Assembly: GCF_026625805.1 (NCBI RefSeq)
Contig: NZ_CP113064.1
Span: 2,644,657-2,708,656 of the forward strand
Direction of reading: 5' to 3'
Length of the DNA stretch: 64,000 bases
From: Brevundimonas sp. SL130
GTDB lineage: Bacteria; Pseudomonadota; Alphaproteobacteria; Caulobacterales; Caulobacteraceae
The notes beneath the pieces are model-generated. The model made no database searches and was not told the origin of the DNA. It saw only the letters and a list, made by a program, of their open reading frames with translations. The position numbers and the translations under genes were made by a program. Below are positions 33,375-42,247 of this stretch, piece by piece. Numbering within the stretch: the stretch's first letter is position 1; each line of letters starts with the position of its first letter.

Positions 33375-33854
33375 TCAGCCTCGTCGGTCGAACGCTCCGA
33401 CCGCCCAACTCACCACCGCAGCCCCCGCCGCCACGATGATCGCATCCTCAATCAGGCCGCTCTTCGACTGCCCGATCCGCTTCATCGCCCTCTTGCGCCC
33501 CGCCAGCCCCAGATAGGCCAGGGGCACGGCCGTCCCGACCGCCAGGGCCGCACCCAGTTTTTCACGCCCGCGCGGCGCCAGGGCCGAGCCCGCGATCCCC
33601 GCGCTCATCACCCGCGCCAGCAGGCCCAGGAACACCGTCCGGTCAGGCGCCGACTTCATCTTGTCGCCGAACAGCTCGCCCACCCCCATGGCCAGGCCGC
33701 CGAACTTGAACAGCGGATGATCCAGCAACAGCAATCGCCCCGGCGTGTTCCGGTGCGCCAGCCGCACCCCGGCTATGGCGGCCATGGGCGTCATGGATCG
33801 GGCGCTGGCGACGGCGCCGATGAGGACGGACGGGAGGAGTGCGAGGCTTTTCAT
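33375..33854 (-). CDS. DUF4126-like membrane protein
   Basis: A 159-residue protein. Hydrophobic stretches near the start (LALLPSVLIGAVASARSMTP), the middle (LGAALAVGTAVPLAYLGLAG) and the end (DAIIVAAGAAVVSWAVGAF) predict a small membrane protein. The blocks GELFGDKMKSAPDRT and RVMSAGIAGSALAPRGREK match the DUF4126 pattern. Its role is not known. Confidence 0.75.
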   Translation of the reverse strand: MKSLALLPSVLIGAVASARSMTPMAAIAGVRLAHRNTPGRLLLLDHPLFKFGGLAMGVGELFGDKMKSAPDRTVFLGLLARVMSAGIAGSALAPRGREKLGAALAVGTAVPLAYLGLAGRKRAMKRIGQSKSGLIEDAIIVAAGAAVVSWAVGAFDRRG

Positions 33855-33984
33855 GCCCCATCAACACCGAAAGGGGACGGAGGTTCAGGCTGAGCGCGAA
33901 CTCCACCTAGAGGAGAACTGAGACTAACCCTAGATTGCCGGACATCCCCCTTCTGGGCTAAGTCCAATCAGAGGGGAGATCAAC

Positions 33985-34497
33985 ATGGATACACAGGACG
34001 TCCAGCGTCGCTATTGGGATCAATTCGCCCGCCTGAAACGCGACGCCATCTATATTTCCCGCTACCACTCGCGGGTCGAGACGATTGATCGCTGGATCAA
34101 TATCTTCACCGCGATCATGTCCAGCGGCGCAATCGCAGGCTGGGCGATCTGGAACCACATCGGCTGGGTTTGGGGCGCCGCCATCGCTGCTGCCCAGGTG
34201 ATCAGCGCGGTGAAACCCTACCTCCCCTTCCAGAACAGAAAGCGGATGCTGGCGAAATTCGGTGCTGATTTGGAGACCCTGGCGCTTGCGGCCGAAGCGG
34301 ACTGGATGAAGGTCGCACGACTGACGATCAGCGAAGAAGAAATCCACAACCGGACCATGACCTTAAAACGGAAATGCCTGGCGGCTCAGAACCGGGCGTT
34401 CGCTGGCGCGTCGCTGCCGGAAAAGGTAAGATGGGTCGAGGCTGCGGACAGGGACGCCGCCGACTATATGAACAGCTACGTCATGGATGAGGGCTGA
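33985..34497 (+). CDS. Two-helix membrane protein resembling SLATT-type effectors
   Basis: A 170-residue protein: a soluble N-terminal part (MDTQDVQRRYWDQFARLKRD, AIYISRYHSRVETIDRW), a two-helix membrane hairpin (INIFTAIMSSGAIAGWAIW, HIGWVWGAAIAAAQVISAV), then a long helical cytoplasmic tail (MLAKFGADLETLALAAEADW, EEEIHNRTMTLKRKCLAAQN). This order (short N-terminus, paired helices, long amphipathic tail) is that of SLATT/DUF4231-like membrane proteins found in antiphage and nucleotide-signalling systems. The similarity is structural, by eye. It is followed after one base by a small proline-rich ORF. Base composition is slightly lower in GC than its neighbours. Confidence 0.6.
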   Translation: MDTQDVQRRYWDQFARLKRDAIYISRYHSRVETIDRWINIFTAIMSSGAIAGWAIWNHIGWVWGAAIAAAQVISAVKPYLPFQNRKRMLAKFGADLETLALAAEADWMKVARLTISEEEIHNRTMTLKRKCLAAQNRAFAGASLPEKVRWVEAADRDAADYMNSYVMDEG

Positions 34498-34498
34498 A

Positions 34499-34666
34499 AT
34501 GTCGCCACACCCCTTGCAAGATGGTTCGCAGGCCGATGTCCGCCGACTGGAGGAAGGCCACGTCCTTCCGAATACACAGCCGCGTATTCCTATGCCGCCG
34601 GTGACGTCGCAACGGCCTCCGTCACAGCCACCGACGCCCCGCCCCCAACCGACGGGTTCGCGCTGA
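34499..34666 (+). CDS. Small proline-rich protein, 55 residues, coupled to the 2TM protein
   Basis: The ORF starts one base after the 2TM gene stop and ends 42 bases before queA. It reads MSPHPLQDGSQADVRRLEEG, then HVLPNTQPRIPMPPVTSQRP, with a tail rich in Pro, Gln and Thr ending QPTGSR. It has 16 prolines in 55 residues, no signal peptide and no membrane helix. Its tight spacing suggests coupled translation with the upstream gene. The proline-rich tail would be a ligand for a binding domain, but nothing shows which. Confidence 0.55.
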   Translation: MSPHPLQDGSQADVRRLEEGHVLPNTQPRIPMPPVTSQRPPSQPPTPRPQPTGSR

Positions 34667-34708
34667 AGGGCCTTTCCACCTCGCGGCGATGACGTTACCT
34701 CCCGCCTG

Positions 34709-35788
34709 ATGAAGACCGCCGATTTCGACTTCGACCTGCCCGAGGACCGCATCGCCCTGCGCCCCGCCGATCCGCGCGATTCCGCACGGCTGCTGGTGGT
34801 GAAGGACGGCGCGCTGGACGACCGGATCATCCGCGACCTGCCCGACTTCCTGAGGCCCGGCGACGCCCTGGTCTTCAACGACACCCGCGTCATCCCCGCC
34901 CGCCTGTCGGGCGTCCGCACCCGTCCCAACCCTGTTCCCGGCGCCGAGACGGAAACCCTGACTGTCGCCGTCGAGGCCACGCTTCACCACCGCGACGCCC
35001 CCGACGTCTGGTCCGCCTTCATGAAACCCGGCAAGCGGATCAAGCCGGGCGACAGGATTGCTTTCCAGACGCTGGAAGCCACCGTCGCCGACAAGGGCGA
35101 CGACGGCCTGATCACCCTGAAGTTCGACCTGTCCGGCCTGGCCCTGGACGACGCGATCCGCGACGTCGGGGTCATGCCCCTGCCCCCCTATATCGCCGCC
35201 AAACGGCCCGAGGACGACCGCGACCGGTCGGACTATCAGACCGTCTTCGCCGAACACGACGGCTCGGTCGCCGCCCCCACGGCGGGCCTGCACTTCACCC
35301 CCGCCCTGCTCGAGGCGATCCGGGCCAGGGGCGTCTCGACCCACGCCGTCACCCTGCACGTCGGCGCCGGCACCTTCCTGCCGGTCAAGGCCGACGACCT
35401 GGCCGACCACAAGATGCACAGCGAATGGGGCGAGGTCTCGCCCAAGACCGCCGCCGCCCTGAACGCCGTCCACGCCGCCGGCGGCCGCATCGTCTGCGTC
35501 GGCACCACCTCGCTACGCCTGCTGGAATCCGCCACGACCGAGGCCGGCGAGATCCGCCCCTTCCACGGCGACACCGCCATCTTCATCACCCCCGGCTACC
35601 GCTTCCGCGCCGTGGACGTGCTGATGACCAATTTCCACCTGCCCAGATCCACCCTCTTCATGCTGGTCAGCGCCTTCGCCGGCCGCGCTGCGATGAAGAC
35701 CGCCTACGCCCACGCCGTCGCTGACGGCTACCGCTTCTATTCCTACGGCGACGGGTCGTTGCTGTTCCGAGTCGGCGAAAACCGATGA
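34709..35788 (+). CDS. queA: S-adenosylmethionine:tRNA ribosyltransferase-isomerase QueA
   Basis: A 359-residue enzyme that adds the epoxycyclopentane part of queuosine to preQ1 in tRNA. The family's opening ([20 protein letters not shown]), the middle ([20 protein letters not shown]) and the end ([20 protein letters not shown]) are all present. QueA is usually followed by tgt, but here ppdK follows. The other que genes are at 22.8-24.6 kb. Confidence 0.96.
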   Translation: MKTADFDFDLPEDRIALRPADPRDSARLLVVKDGALDDRIIRDLPDFLRPGDALVFNDTRVIPARLSGVRTRPNPVPGAETETLTVAVEATLHHRDAPDVWSAFMKPGKRIKPGDRIAFQTLEATVADKGDDGLITLKFDLSGLALDDAIRDVGVMPLPPYIAAKRPEDDRDRSDYQTVFAEHDGSVAAPTAGLHFTPALLEAIRARGVSTHAVTLHVGAGTFLPVKADDLADHKMHSEWGEVSPKTAAALNAVHAAGGRIVCVGTTSLRLLESATTEAGEIRPFHGDTAIFITPGYRFRAVDVLMTNFHLPRSTLFMLVSAFAGRAAMKTAYAHAVADGYRFYSYGDGSLLFRVGENR

Positions 35789-35795
35789 CCTCGCC

Positions 35796-35819
35796 TCCCC
35801 GTTCGCGAAGGCGAACGGG
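35796..35819. terminator. Perfect GC hairpin after queA
   Basis: CCCCGTTCGC (35796-35805) pairs perfectly with GCGAACGGGG (35810-35819) around GAAG, 8 bases after the queA stop. No T-run follows, so termination is not certain. Confidence 0.5.
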
Positions 35820-35968
35820 GGGTGACGCCGGCCCTGAGCATGGGAAACCGGTTTCCCGCTCACGCATTGTTACATCCGCCATGGTCAAGCCGGTTTTGCC
35901 GCGCTAGATCATGTTGCATCTGCGAGCGGGCCAACCCGCCGAACCTTCTCCTAGCTCAGGGGCTATAG

Positions 35969-38647
35969 ATGACTCAGTGGGTTTACGGCTTCGGCGGCGG
36001 GTCCGCCGACGGCGACGCGTCGATGAAGAATCTTCTCGGCGGCAAGGGCGCGAACCTGGCGGAAATGTCCTCGCTCGGACTGCCCGTCCCGCCCGGTTTC
36101 ACCATCACGACCGAGGTTTGCACCTATTTCTACACCAACGGCGAGACCTATCCCGCCGATCTGGAAGACCAGGTGAAGGCCGCCCTGGCCAAGGTCGAAG
36201 CCATCGTTGGCAAGACCTTCGGCGATGTCGAGAACCCGCTGCTGGTCTCGGTGCGATCGGGCGCGCGGGCGTCGATGCCGGGCATGATGGACACGGTCTT
36301 GAACCTGGGCCTGAACGACCAGACGGTCGAGGGTCTGGCCAAACTGTCGGGCGACCGGCGCTTCGCCTTCGACTCCTACCGCCGCTTCATCACCATGTAT
36401 TCGAACGTGGTGCTGGGCCTGAGCCACGACGATTTCGAAGAGGTTCTGGACGCACACAAGGATCGGCTGGGCGTCAGCATCGACACCGATCTGAAGGCCG
36501 AGGACTGGGAACGGATCGTCGTCGACTACAAGGCCGTGGTCGAACGCGAACTGGGCCACCCCTTCCCGCAGGATCCTCGCGACCAGATGTGGGGCGCGGT
36601 CGGCGCCGTCTTCGCCAGCTGGATGAACGACCGGGCCAAATTCTATCGCCGCATGCACGACATCCCCGAGAGCTGGGGCACGGCCGTCAGCGTCCAGTCG
36701 ATGGTGTTCGGCAATATGGGCGAGACCTCGGCCACCGGCGTGGCCTTCACCCGCAACCCCTCGACCGGCGAGGCGCGCCTGTACGGCGAGTTCCTGATCA
36801 ACGCCCAGGGCGAAGACGTGGTCGCGGGCATCCGCACGCCGCAAAGCCTGACCAAGATCGGCCGCGAGGAGATGGGCGAGACCGCCCCCTCGATGGAAGA
36901 GGCCATGCCCGAGGTGTTCGGCCAGTTCGTCACGGTGGTGAACACGCTGGAGAGCCATTACCGCGACATGCAGGACATCGAGTTCACGGTCGAACAGGGC
37001 CGGCTCTGGATGCTGCAAACCCGCAACGGCAAGCGCACCGCCAAGTCGGCGCTGAAGGTGGCCGTGGATTTGGCGGCCGAAGGTGTGATCAGCCAGGAAG
37101 AGGCGATCAGCCGGGTCGAGCCGTCGGCGCTGGACCAACTGCTGCACCCGACCCTGGACCCGGACGCGGCCCGCACCGTGGTCGCCGCCGGCCTGCCCGC
37201 CTCGCCCGGCGCGGCGACCGGCAAGATCGTGTTCGACGCTGACGAGGCCGAACGGATGGCCGGCCTGGGCGAGGCCGTCATCCTGGTGCGCGAGGAGACC
37301 AGCCCGGAGGACATCCACGGCATGCACGCCGCCCGCGGCATCGTCACGGCGCGGGGCGGCATGACCAGCCACGCCGCCGTGGTGGCGCGCGGCATGGGCC
37401 GGGCCTGCGTCTCGGGCGCCGGCGAGATCCACATCGACGAGGCCAAGGGCGTCTTCACCGCACGCGGCCGCACCTTCAAGGCCGGCGAGATCATCACCAT
37501 CGACGGCTCGAAGGGCGAGGTGCTGGACGGCGCCGTGCCGATGATCGAGCCGGAACTGACCGGCGACTTCCAGACCCTGATGGGCTGGGCCGACAAGGTG
37601 CGCCGCCTGAAGGTGCGGGCCAATGCCGAGACGCCGCTGGACGCCAAGACCGCGCGCGGTTTTGGCGCCGAGGGCATCGGCCTGTGCCGGACCGAGCACA
37701 TGTTCTTCGACGACACCCGGATCGCCGCCGTGCGCGAGATGATCCTGGCCGACGACGAGGCGGGACGCCGCACGGCCCTGGCCAAGATCGCGCCGTTCCA
37801 GAAGTCTGACTTCGTCGAACTGTTCGAGATCATGGCCGGTCTGCCGGTGACGGTGCGCCTGCTGGACCCGCCGCTGCACGAGTTCATCCCCCACACGGAC
37901 GAGGACATCGACGCCCTGGCCGCCTCGTCGGGCATCGACGCCGAGAAGCTGAAGCGCCGGGCCAAGGAGCTGCACGAGACCAACCCCATGCTGGGCCACC
38001 GCGGCTGCCGGCTGGGCGTGGCCTATCCCGAGATCTACGAGATGCAGGTGCGGGCCGTGCTGGAGGCCGCGCTGGCGGTGAAGAGGAGCTCGGGCGTGGC
38101 GCCGATCCCGGAGATCATGCACCCGCTGGTCGCCCTGGGTCTGGAGATGAAATATCTGCGTGAGCTGACCGACCGCACGGCCCAGGCCGTGTTCGCCGAC
38201 GCCGGCGACAGCGTCGACTATCTGGTCGGGACCATGATCGAACTGCCCCGCGCCGCCATCCGCGCCGGGGACCTGGCCGAATACGCCCAGTTCTTCAGCT
38301 TCGGCACCAATGACCTGACCCAGACGACCTTCGGCATCAGCCGCGACGACTCGGGGCGGTTCCTGCAGGCCTATCTGGACAAGGGCATCTTCGAGACAGA
38401 CCCCTTCGTGCGTCTGGACCAGGACGGCGTCGGCGGCCTGATCGAGATCGCGGCCGAGCGGGGTCGCGCCGTGCGGCCCGAGGTCAAGCTGGGCATCTGC
38501 GGCGAACATGGCGGCGACCCGTCGTCGATCGCCTTCTGCGAAAAGGCTGGGCTGGATTACGTCTCCTGCTCGCCCTACCGCGTGCCCATCGCCCGACTGG
38601 CGGCGGCCCAGGCGGCGCTGAATGTGGAGCGTGAAAAGGACCGCTGA
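35969..38647 (+). CDS. ppdK: Pyruvate, phosphate dikinase
   Basis: An 892-residue enzyme that interconverts pyruvate, ATP and phosphate with PEP, AMP and pyrophosphate. The N-terminal ATP-grasp part begins MTQWVYGFGGGSADGDASMK with GGKGANLAEM. The phosphohistidine swivel domain has TARGGMTSHAAVVARGMGRA (about residue 470). The C-terminal PEP-utilising barrel contains GFGAEGIGLCRTEHMFF, and the catalytic cysteine is in LGICGEHGGDPSSIAFCEKA. It works in gluconeogenesis or glycolysis. It has its own promoter region (35820-35968) and a clear terminator. Confidence 0.97.
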   Translation: MTQWVYGFGGGSADGDASMKNLLGGKGANLAEMSSLGLPVPPGFTITTEVCTYFYTNGETYPADLEDQVKAALAKVEAIVGKTFGDVENPLLVSVRSGARASMPGMMDTVLNLGLNDQTVEGLAKLSGDRRFAFDSYRRFITMYSNVVLGLSHDDFEEVLDAHKDRLGVSIDTDLKAEDWERIVVDYKAVVERELGHPFPQDPRDQMWGAVGAVFASWMNDRAKFYRRMHDIPESWGTAVSVQSMVFGNMGETSATGVAFTRNPSTGEARLYGEFLINAQGEDVVAGIRTPQSLTKIGREEMGETAPSMEEAMPEVFGQFVTVVNTLESHYRDMQDIEFTVEQGRLWMLQTRNGKRTAKSALKVAVDLAAEGVISQEEAISRVEPSALDQLLHPTLDPDAARTVVAAGLPASPGAATGKIVFDADEAERMAGLGEAVILVREETSPEDIHGMHAARGIVTARGGMTSHAAVVARGMGRACVSGAGEIHIDEAKGVFTARGRTFKAGEIITIDGSKGEVLDGAVPMIEPELTGDFQTLMGWADKVRRLKVRANAETPLDAKTARGFGAEGIGLCRTEHMFFDDTRIAAVREMILADDEAGRRTALAKIAPFQKSDFVELFEIMAGLPVTVRLLDPPLHEFIPHTDEDIDALAASSGIDAEKLKRRAKELHETNPMLGHRGCRLGVAYPEIYEMQVRAVLEAALAVKRSSGVAPIPEIMHPLVALGLEMKYLRELTDRTAQAVFADAGDSVDYLVGTMIELPRAAIRAGDLAEYAQFFSFGTNDLTQTTFGISRDDSGRFLQAYLDKGIFETDPFVRLDQDGVGGLIEIAAERGRAVRPEVKLGICGEHGGDPSSIAFCEKAGLDYVSCSPYRVPIARLAAAQAALNVEREKDR

Positions 38648-38671
38648 TCCGTCAATCAGGGTCTGGGACCA

Positions 38672-38701
38672 GGGGCGGCGCTGCGAGGCGCCGCCCCTTT
38701 T
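38672..38701 (+). terminator. Rho-independent terminator after ppdK
   Basis: GGGGCGGCG (38672-38680) pairs with CGCCGCCCC (38689-38697) around eight bases, followed by TTTT. Confidence 0.9.
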
Positions 38702-38877
38702 CGTTGGGCGTCGCATTTTCGTCGTACTTGACGGAACGCAGTGTGTGTCTCCGCGCGCACAGACGTCGGCCGCGTTTGACCCGCCATGGAACAGACGACG
38801 GCGTCATCTATTTAAGCATTCGCTGGATGGGGCCGATGATCCACCAGGTGATCACATCTAGGAGTTAATAAGAAACA

Positions 38878-39405
38878 ATGCGTAACATTCTTCTCGCGGC
38901 TGTCGCCGTGTCTGCAATCGCTGCACCGGCCTTTGCGCAAACCAATCCAGAGCCGCGCGGTTACGGCTCGTTGGGCTACACTCATCTTGAAGGCGACAAT
39001 GCAACCACGGGCGCCGTCACCGGTCGTCTGGGCGTAAACCTGAACCGTTACCTGGCCGTCGAGACCGAAGCCTCGGTCGGCGTGAAGGACGACGACTTTA
39101 CCGTCGCCGGCGTCGACGGCTCGACCAAGCACGAGTGGGACGCCGCCGGCTATGTGGTCGGCAAATACCCGGTGTCGGACAAGTTGGAGCTGTTCGCGCG
39201 CGGCGGCTACGGCCACACCGAGCTGAAGCAGGAGTTCCCCGGCGCCAATACCGACGTGGGCGGCGACAGCTGGAACTATGGCGTGGGCGCCAACTACTAC
39301 GTCGATGGCGTGAACGGCGTGCGGGCCGACTGGACCCGTCGCGACTACCGCGACGACGCGGGCGAAGCCGACGCCTATTCGGTCAGCTACATCCGCCGCT
39401 TCTGA
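38878..39405 (+). CDS. Small outer-membrane beta-barrel protein (OmpW/porin-like)
   Basis: A 175-residue exported protein. The signal peptide MRNILLAAVAVSAIAAPAFA is cleaved before QTNPEP. Amphipathic strands with alternating aromatics follow (GYGSLGYTHLEGDNATTGAV, NLNRYLAVETEASVGVKDDD, ELFARGGYGHTELKQEF) and the last residue is Phe (YSVSYIRRF), the barrel-assembly signal. This is the usual eight-strand OmpA/OmpX-like layout. The 5' region (38702-38877) is AT-richer and holds its promoter, without a recognisable operator. Confidence 0.87.
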   Translation: MRNILLAAVAVSAIAAPAFAQTNPEPRGYGSLGYTHLEGDNATTGAVTGRLGVNLNRYLAVETEASVGVKDDDFTVAGVDGSTKHEWDAAGYVVGKYPVSDKLELFARGGYGHTELKQEFPGANTDVGGDSWNYGVGANYYVDGVNGVRADWTRRDYRDDAGEADAYSVSYIRRF

Positions 39406-39429
39406 TCCCAGGGATCAGGCGAAATGAAG

Positions 39430-39457
39430 AAGGCGCGCTCCGCGAGGAGCGCGCCTT
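39430..39457. terminator. Bidirectional terminator between convergent genes
   Basis: AAGGCGCGCTCC pairs perfectly with GGAGCGCGCCTT around GCGA. It is between the outer-membrane protein gene and the minus-strand gene ending at 39470. Confidence 0.85.
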
Positions 39458-39469
39458 CTGCTGTGCGGT

Positions 39470-39730
39470 TTAGGCGAAGTCGCCGGCCAGGGCCCAGCGT
39501 TGCGAGCCTTCGCCGAACGGACGGATGAACCAGTCCCGATATTGTTCGAAGGTCTCGATGATCTTCTGGCGCAGATCAGGCGTGTTGACCGCCTCGCCGC
39601 GCTGACGTTTGAGGGCCGCGACGCAGTCCACGACCAGGTTCTGATGGGCCGAACCGCCCATGCTCTTGAGCACGGCGGCGATATCCTGGGCCAGGCTTTC
39701 CAGCACCGTCTTCGGTGTCGTCTGAGCCAT
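39470..39730 (-). CDS. Hypothetical protein, 86 residues
   Basis: The start at 39730 is chosen because GGGGAG precedes it and the protein begins cleanly MAQTTPKTVLESLAQDIAAV. The rest is helical with LKSMGGSAHQNLVVDCVAAL, KRQRGEAVNTPDLRQKIIET and a short tail ending RWALAGDFA. I do not know the family; similar short proteins occur in Caulobacterales. An upstream start (39814) would prepend an unlikely 28 residues. Confidence 0.65.
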   Translation of the reverse strand: MAQTTPKTVLESLAQDIAAVLKSMGGSAHQNLVVDCVAALKRQRGEAVNTPDLRQKIIETFEQYRDWFIRPFGEGSQRWALAGDFA

Positions 39731-39877
39731 CTGGGAACTCCCCTGTTCTCGACAAAGAAAGGCGTCGCAAAAACCCGTACAGGATTCAAGCGTGGCCGAC
39801 CCGAAAATCATCATGGACAGGAATTAACCTGACATAACGCGGATCAAGCGCTCTGGTTCTTTAAAGGGAAGACTTTA

Positions 39878-41071
39878 ATGACCGATTTCGATCCCGCTGC
39901 GGCGACCACTCAATGGCTGGCGACGCTGTCGCCGCAGGAGACCGCGCGGGCGGTGGCCTATACGCAAGGATCGCACTGGCTGATCCTGTGGGGCTTCCTG
40001 GTTTCCGCCCTCGTCGCCTGGATCATCGTGCGCACCGACCTGCTGGTCATGATCCGCAGCCGGATGGAGCGGAGGCGTCGCAGGCCTTTGGCCGTCAGCT
40101 TCGTCGTCGCCCTGATCTATTCGGTGATGAGCTGGGTGCTGACCCTGCCCTGGTCGATCTACGAAAGCTGGTGGCGCGAGAAGCAATACGGCCTGACCAG
40201 CCAGGCCCTGGGCGGATGGCTGGGCGAGGCGGCGATCGGGGCGGCGATCTCGGTCGTGGTGACGTCGCTGCTGCTGGTGGCCATCTATGCGCTGATCCGG
40301 CGCGCGCGGCGGTTCTGGTGGGCCTGGGCGTCCGGCGTCACGGCCGCCTTCATCGTGGTCGGCCTGATCGTTTCGCCCCTGGTGATCGAGCCGATCTTCA
40401 ACACCTATACCCCCGCCCCCAACGGACCCGTGCGCGACGCCGTCGTGGCCCTGGCCGAGGAGACGGGCACGCCGTCGGACAAGATCTTCATCTATGACGG
40501 CTCCAAACAGTCCGACCGCTACACCGCCAATGTCTCGGGCCTGTTCGGCTCGGCGCGGGTGGCGATGAGCGACACCATGTTCAAGAAGGGCGCGGACCTG
40601 GCCGAGGTGCGCGGCGTGGTGGGCCACGAGATGGGCCATTATGCGCGCAGTCATGTGCTGTGGATGGTCGCGATACTGGTCGGGCTGACGGCCCTGGCCT
40701 TCTGGCTGACCGACCGGCTGTATCCGCTGGGGCGCAGGCTGCTGGGCGCCGACAGGGTGGGCGAGATCGCCGATCCGGCCGGCCTGCCGGTGCTGGCTCT
40801 GATCCTGGCCTTCCTGGGCGTGCTGGCGACGCCGGTGTTCGCGACCATGACCCGGACGATCGAAGAGGATGCGGACCATTTCTCGCTGGTCCACGCCAAT
40901 GAGCCCGACGGCCTGTCCAAGGCCCTGGTCAAGACCGCCGAATACCGTGCGCCCTCGCCCTCGGCCGTCGAGGAGTTCCTGTTCTACGACCACCCCAGCG
41001 TCGAGAACCGCGTCCGGCGGGCGATGGAATGGAAGAAGGCTCACCCGCAGACGGGCAAGCCCGCCGCCTAG
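39878..41071 (+). CDS. M48-family zinc metalloprotease (Ste24-like)
   Basis: A 397-residue membrane protease of the CAAX prenyl protease/HtpX clan. The zinc motif is VVGHEMGHYARSH near residue 250, with the third ligand in RTIEEDADHFSLVHA. Hydrophobic segments lie at about 30-50 (LILWGFLVSALVAWIIV), 70-95, 115-145 and 155-175, before the protease domain, then two more near 265 and 305. Substrates are unknown. The gene starts with a clean ATG and is convergent with the KAS III gene (4-base overlap). Confidence 0.92.
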   Translation: MTDFDPAAATTQWLATLSPQETARAVAYTQGSHWLILWGFLVSALVAWIIVRTDLLVMIRSRMERRRRRPLAVSFVVALIYSVMSWVLTLPWSIYESWWREKQYGLTSQALGGWLGEAAIGAAISVVVTSLLLVAIYALIRRARRFWWAWASGVTAAFIVVGLIVSPLVIEPIFNTYTPAPNGPVRDAVVALAEETGTPSDKIFIYDGSKQSDRYTANVSGLFGSARVAMSDTMFKKGADLAEVRGVVGHEMGHYARSHVLWMVAILVGLTALAFWLTDRLYPLGRRLLGADRVGEIADPAGLPVLALILAFLGVLATPVFATMTRTIEEDADHFSLVHANEPDGLSKALVKTAEYRAPSPSAVEEFLFYDHPSVENRVRRAMEWKKAHPQTGKPAA

Positions 41072-42219
41072 CCGCGCTTGCGCACGAACACCGTCCCGGC
41101 GGAATAGCCGGCGCCGAAGCTGCAGATCAGGCCGGTCTCGCCGGGGGCGAAGCCGTCGTTGTGCAGGTGGAAGGCGATGATCGAGCCGGCCGAGGAGGTG
41201 TTGGCGTAGTCGTCCAGGATAATGACATTCTCATCCGACGACGGCTCGCGGCCCAGCACCTTCTTGCCGATCATGGTGTTCATGTTGATGTTGGCCTGGT
41301 GCAGCCACAACCGCTTCAATTCGTGCGGGTTCAGGCCCAGTTCGCCGGCGTGGTCGATGATCATGTCCGACACCATCGGCACCACGTCGCGGAAGACCTT
41401 GCGGCCCTGCTGGATGAACAGCTTGTCGTTCTGGGCGCTGTCGTCGGCGACCGGCGAATCCAGATGGTCGGTGTCGCGGGCGTTGCGGTTCAGGAAGCCG
41501 AAATTATTGCGGATATTGTTCGAGAAGACCGTCTTCAGCCGCGACCCCAGCACGTCCCAGCCGCCCGGTCCGGCCGTCTCTGACGACTCCACGATCACCG
41601 CCGTGGCCACGTCGCCGAAGATGAAATGGCTGTCGCGGTCGGTGAAGTTCAGGTGGGCCGAACAGACCTCGGGGTTGACCATCAGCACGGCCTTGACCGA
41701 CCCGCCGGCGATGAAATCGGCCGCCGTCTTGACGCCAAAGGTGGCGGAAGAACAGGCTACATTCATGTCGAAGGCGAAGCCCTCGATCCCCAGGGCCTGC
41801 TGCACCTCGATGGCCATGGCCGGATAGGGGCGTTGCATATTGGAGGCGGCGCAAAGGACGGCGCCGATCTCGCTGACCGGCTTGCCCCAGGCCTCAATGG
41901 CCTGGCGGGCGGCCTTGACCGCCATCTCGGCCAGGATCGACAGCTCGTCATTGCTGCGTTCCGGCAGGTTGGGCGCCATCCGTTCGGGGTCGATCACCCC
42001 GGCCTTGTCCAGCACGAACCGCTGTTTGATGCCCGAGGCCTTTTCGATGAACTCGGGCGAGGAGTGCGACTTCGCCTCCAGCTCGCCGGCCTCGATCTGG
42101 GCCGCGTGGCGGGCGTTCCAGCCGTCGGCCCAGGCGTTGTAGCTGTCGACCAGTTCGGCGTTGGAGACCGATTGTTCGGGGGTGAAGAGGCCGGTGGCGG
42201 CAATAACGGCGTGGGTCAC
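41068..42219 (-). CDS. 3-oxoacyl-ACP synthase III family protein
   Basis: A 383-residue KAS III-type ketosynthase. The catalytic triad is visible: Cys156 in DMNVACSSATFGVKTAADF, His in KRLWLHQANINMNTMIGKK and Asn in DDYANTSSAGSIIAF. A 60-residue extra N-terminal region (ELVDSYNAWADGWNARHAA) is characteristic of the longer subfamily, which may start acyl chains other than housekeeping FabH. It may initiate fatty acids or a specialised lipid. Its neighbours, a protease and a capsule gene, do not narrow this down. Confidence 0.9.
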   Translation of the reverse strand: MTHAVIAATGLFTPEQSVSNAELVDSYNAWADGWNARHAAQIEAGELEAKSHSSPEFIEKASGIKQRFVLDKAGVIDPERMAPNLPERSNDELSILAEMAVKAARQAIEAWGKPVSEIGAVLCAASNMQRPYPAMAIEVQQALGIEGFAFDMNVACSSATFGVKTAADFIAGGSVKAVLMVNPEVCSAHLNFTDRDSHFIFGDVATAVIVESSETAGPGGWDVLGSRLKTVFSNNIRNNFGFLNRNARDTDHLDSPVADDSAQNDKLFIQQGRKVFRDVVPMVSDMIIDHAGELGLNPHELKRLWLHQANINMNTMIGKKVLGREPSSDENVIILDDYANTSSAGSIIAFHLHNDGFAPGETGLICSFGAGYSAGTVFVRKRG

Positions 42220-42247
42220 GGGTAGACAGTTTCCTTTGCGAACGCCT

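Noticed and set aside
35963..38716. A 917-codon reading frame opposite ppdK
   Set aside because: It is antisense to a clearly real gene, has no family motifs, is rich in His, Arg and Gly, and arises from the high third-position GC of ppdK.
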